A stretch of DNA of 7,752 bases, taken from positions 1 through 7,752 of the forward strand of contig JALGVQ010000149.1 of the NCBI GenBank assembly GCA_025774615.1, given 5' to 3'. A program made the position numbers and the translations under genes. The stretch comes from a bacterium. Lineage in GTDB: Bacteria > Blakebacterota > Blakebacteria > Blakebacterales > Blakebacteraceae. Under the pieces are notes generated by a model. It ran no database searches. It had not been told where the DNA came from and was given only the letters and a program-made list of their open reading frames with translations. This document shows positions 5,319-7,752 of this stretch, piece after piece; the stretch's first letter is position 1; each line of letters begins with the position of its first letter.

Positions 5319-7752
5319 ATGAAAGAAACCCACTTACAGAACGATCACATTGACCTGAATGAGCAGGCCTGGCGCTGGATCGTGATCCTCGCAATCGGGT
5401 GCACGGCGGTCACATTATTGGTACGGGTGTTCGGTCAGGGGCGAAATATCACCCAGTGGATCGCCCTTCTTGCTGCCGGTCCGGCCTGGTATGCGGCCAT
5501 CAGGTTACTGATGATCAAGACCCGATTGCGGGTTTTCTGGATCGTCTGGCTCTGCCTGGCAGGTGTCGCTCTGTTGTTGCTGTACGACGACAGCGAAGCT
5601 GGTTTCATCATAGCTCTTCTTGTGAGTATCGGCTTCCTGACCTTCCGACTCTATCGGCCATACCGTGAACTCACATCGCAACGGCGCATCATCTTCGGGT
5701 TGCTCAGTCTCTTCTTCATCGTCTTTCTGCCGGCAGAGATCGGACTACGGGAAGGCGCCGGATGGGTTGTGAGTCTGGTCCATGCAGCCGGCATCTGGGC
5801 CATCTGGTCCCTCAAGGTCTACCTCGGGTTCACACTGGTATACCTCTTCTTCGGGATGCGCCTGCACTTTCTGCGTCTGAAGCCGAAGCTGATGGTGACC
5901 GCTTTCTTCCTGGCTGTAGTCCCTCTCGCTCTGCTGGCGACCTTCTCGATCCTCTCTCTGATCAATTTCCTCGAGCGGGACAGAGCAGCGATCGCTCACC
6001 GTATCCTGGAGAATAACGCGGTCGATCTGGTACGGGGACAGACCGGTGAGGAGGGAGAGCAGTTCCTCGCCGAGTATTCCGGGGATGATCTGCAGGTTTC
6101 CGGAATAGTTGAACCTACCTGGCTGGCATCGGTTCTGCGAGTGATGAGACTCGATCCAGCTACCATGGATTCCACAATTACCGGTGAGCCTGTCAGCAGG
6201 ATGGAAATCCCCGCAGGCGACGAGGGGGGTGGGATGGTCGTCAGTATCGGCAGCAGGACCGATACACTGGGCGGGATCGTCTGGACACCTGCTGATACGA
6301 CCATGCTGTTCATGACCGGCACTGAACTCTGGGTGCTGGATGTCCGTGGGACAGACGATGAGGTGCTGAAGGTGCGAGGCTCGAGGCTCGATAAGGAGTT
6401 CGTAGATGCTATCGCTTCCAAGGTAGGATCGAACCTGCACCTCCTGGGTTCGCGGAATGATGATGAGAGCAGATTCGATCTGACCGGATTCAGGAACGCC
6501 GAAGAGAGGGTGGCCTCCGAAACCGACAGCAGCAGCGGATTCCAGATCGGCACCATGGGTTTCGCCCTGATACCGGTCCTGATCACGACCGGCAATCAGA
6601 TGGTGACTGATTCCATCGTTCTCCAGATCACAACATCTCCATTCCAGATATTGCGGGATCTCACAAGCGGCTCGAGCACGATGAATCAGGCCTTGATAGC
6701 CGCCCTGATTTTCTTCGCTGTTCTCTTCCTCATCATTGAACTGGGAGCGCTGTTCCTCGGTGTCCGTATCACGCGGGGGTTCACCTCAGCAGTGAGTATT
6801 CTGCATGCAGGGACCAGACGACTGGCCGAAGGTGACCTGGATACCCGGATCGAGATCAAGAACCAGGATGAGTTCGGCGACCTGGCTGACTCGTTCAATG
6901 AGATGGCCATCGCTGTCCAGAAGGGGCGCGAAGAAGCCATCGCCCGGGAACGGCTGGAGAAGGAACTGGAGACAGCCCGGAGTATTCAGGAGAGGCTCCT
7001 TCCCGACGAGATGCCTGAAGTGCCCGGGTTCGAGTTCGCCGCTACGAGCATCTCCAGCCTTCAGGTAGGAGGTGATTACTTCGATTTCGTCGAGACCGGC
7101 ACCGGCCAGACCGGTGTGGTGATCGCAGATGTGTCAGGGAAAGGGATTCCCCTGCTCATGGCCAACCTGCAGGCCGCGCTGCAGGGACAGGCGATCCACC
7201 CCGGAAACGTCGCTGCCGTCACAAGCCGGGTGAACGATCTGCTGTCCAGATCCTCTGATGTACACATGTACGCGACCTTCTTCTATGGGGTCCTCGACCG
7301 AAAATCAGGCCGATTCACCTACTGCAACGCGGGACACAATCCGCCGATCGCACAGCGGATCGATGGAAATCAGGAGTTCCTGGATGTCGGCGGTATCCCG
7401 ATAGGTATGATGGAGGGAATCGCCTACGAGGAGGAGACCATCAAGATCGGTCCCGGTGATTCGATCGTGATGTATACCGATGGTGTGAGCGAAGCAGTCG
7501 GACCGGATGAAGAGATAACACCCGAGGGGGCTCTCTTACCCGATGAAGAATCGGTTGGGATCCCAGAAGAAGGGAGTGTGGAACCGCTGTCCACTGTTTC
7601 CGTGGAGCTCGATGAAGATGACGATGAATATGAGATGCCCGAAGAGAACATGTACGGGGAGGAACGGCTTTACCAGCTCCTGGCCAGAACGACCGGTCAG
7701 AGCGCTCTCTCCATCCGCGACAGTATCATGGGTGAGGTCACCGAGTTCTGCC
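5319..7752 (+). CDS. Membrane receptor phosphatase: multi-TM, extracytoplasmic region, HAMP, SpoIIE/RsbU-type PP2C (3' truncated)
   Basis: The open frame runs from ATG 5319 off the window edge, giving 811 codons. Hydrophobic segments fall near residues 20-38, 45-66, 72-89, 94-109, 124-141, 149-180, 191-217 and 458-483. Basic loops (KTRLR, RLYRPYR, RLHFLRLKPK) alternate with acidic or neutral ones, as the positive-inside rule requires. Residues 218-457 should be extracytoplasmic and match no domain I recognise. A HAMP domain follows (about 480-530: RRLAEGDLDTRIEI, QDEFGDLADSFNEM), then a charged helix (535-562) ending in SIQERLLP, the usual start of an RsbU-like domain. Phosphatase motifs seen are G-G-D586-Y-F-D589, D604-V-S-G-K-G, C669-N-A-G-H-N and Y719-T-D721-G-V. 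The last motif (D-D-x-T) would lie beyond the edge. Such enzymes remove phosphate from STAS-domain anti-anti-sigma proteins in partner-switching, so this is probably a signal-input phosphatase. The SD is weak. A 51-residue acidic segment after YTDGVSEA is unusual. Confidence 0.9.
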   Translation, partial: MKETHLQNDHIDLNEQAWRWIVILAIGCTAVTLLVRVFGQGRNITQWIALLAAGPAWYAAIRLLMIKTRLRVFWIVWLCLAGVALLLLYDDSEAGFIIALLVSIGFLTFRLYRPYRELTSQRRIIFGLLSLFFIVFLPAEIGLREGAGWVVSLVHAAGIWAIWSLKVYLGFTLVYLFFGMRLHFLRLKPKLMVTAFFLAVVPLALLATFSILSLINFLERDRAAIAHRILENNAVDLVRGQTGEEGEQFLAEYSGDDLQVSGIVEPTWLASVLRVMRLDPATMDSTITGEPVSRMEIPAGDEGGGMVVSIGSRTDTLGGIVWTPADTTMLFMTGTELWVLDVRGTDDEVLKVRGSRLDKEFVDAIASKVGSNLHLLGSRNDDESRFDLTGFRNAEERVASETDSSSGFQIGTMGFALIPVLITTGNQMVTDSIVLQITTSPFQILRDLTSGSSTMNQALIAALIFFAVLFLIIELGALFLGVRITRGFTSAVSILHAGTRRLAEGDLDTRIEIKNQDEFGDLADSFNEMAIAVQKGREEAIARERLEKELETARSIQERLLPDEMPEVPGFEFAATSISSLQVGGDYFDFVETGTGQTGVVIADVSGKGIPLLMANLQAALQGQAIHPGNVAAVTSRVNDLLSRSSDVHMYATFFYGVLDRKSGRFTYCNAGHNPPIAQRIDGNQEFLDVGGIPIGMMEGIAYEEETIKIGPGDSIVMYTDGVSEAVGPDEEITPEGALLPDEESVGIPEEGSVEPLSTVSVELDEDDDEYEMPEENMYGEERLYQLLARTTGQSALSIRDSIMGEVTEFC
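7497..7649 (+). other. Acidic insertion within the SpoIIE phosphatase domain
   Basis: Residues 727-777 of the receptor phosphatase lie between Y719-T-D-G-V-S-E-A726 and M778-Y-G-E-E-R-L784. In ordinary RsbU-type domains these two motifs are separated by only about 6-12 residues (as in A-x-N-x-x-G-E-x-F-G-E-E-R-L). Here the spacer is 51 residues, rich in Glu, Asp and Pro, with a core of E-L-D-E-D-D-D-E-Y-E and no Lys, Arg, His or Cys. The frame stays open and the motif resumes exactly, so it is an in-frame insertion rather than a frameshift. It is probably a disordered acidic loop beside the active site. Confidence 0.75.

Noticed and set aside
5745-6595. Two long overlapping minus-strand frames (5745-6440 and 5996-6595)
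   Set aside because: Both are antisense to the continuous receptor phosphatase gene and have low-complexity Ser/Pro or Gln/His composition without motifs.
7424-7651. Minus-strand Ser-rich frame of 75 codons
   Set aside because: The Ser runs are the reverse reading of the Glu/Asp-rich insert in the phosphatase; not an independent gene.

Overview
The window looks like a moderately GC-rich bacterial chromosome fragment with two gene blocks facing away from a shared intergenic region near 3965-4142. The gene set includes secreted beta-propellers, a secreted class C beta-lactamase-fold hydrolase with a DUF3471-type tail, a DUF433-like/DUF5615-like toxin-antitoxin pair, and a HAMP-SpoIIE receptor phosphatase. 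This mix suggests a Gram-negative lineage of the Gemmatimonadota/FCB or related candidate-phylum type, but no marker gene fixes the taxonomy. No rRNA, tRNA, CRISPR array, transposase or integrase was seen.

Left (minus-strand) block, in transcription order. First comes a secreted stand-alone six-blade WD40-like (TolB/PD40-type) propeller (3044-3964). After a 135-nt gap holding a perfect 7-bp hairpin comes a secreted serine hydrolase (1382-2908) with SxxK, YxN and HGG motifs. It overlaps by ATGA a SpoU/TrmH-family RNA 2'-O-methyltransferase (606-1385). After a 181-nt gap with its own SD and a possible operator comes an antitoxin-like gene (32-424). That gene overlaps by ATGA the first 11 codons of a DUF5615 (PIN-like) toxin, which is cut by the window edge.

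Right (plus-strand) block. A secreted 6-bladed propeller of the NHL-like type (4143-5297) is followed 21 nt later by a large membrane protein (5319 to beyond 7752). That protein has about eight predicted membrane helices, a roughly 240-residue extracytoplasmic region, a HAMP domain, a helical linker and a SpoIIE/RsbU-type PP2C phosphatase domain. The phosphatase domain carries an unusual acidic insertion of about 40 extra residues. It would be expected to act on a phosphorylated anti-anti-sigma (STAS) partner or similar substrate, none of which is in view.

Most genes are recognisable family members. The points most worth a second look are the acidic insert in the phosphatase, the propeller/receptor-phosphatase pairing, the coupling of an RNA methyltransferase to an exported hydrolase, and the edge-truncated toxin-antitoxin operon. 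I see no clear evidence of a wholly new system.
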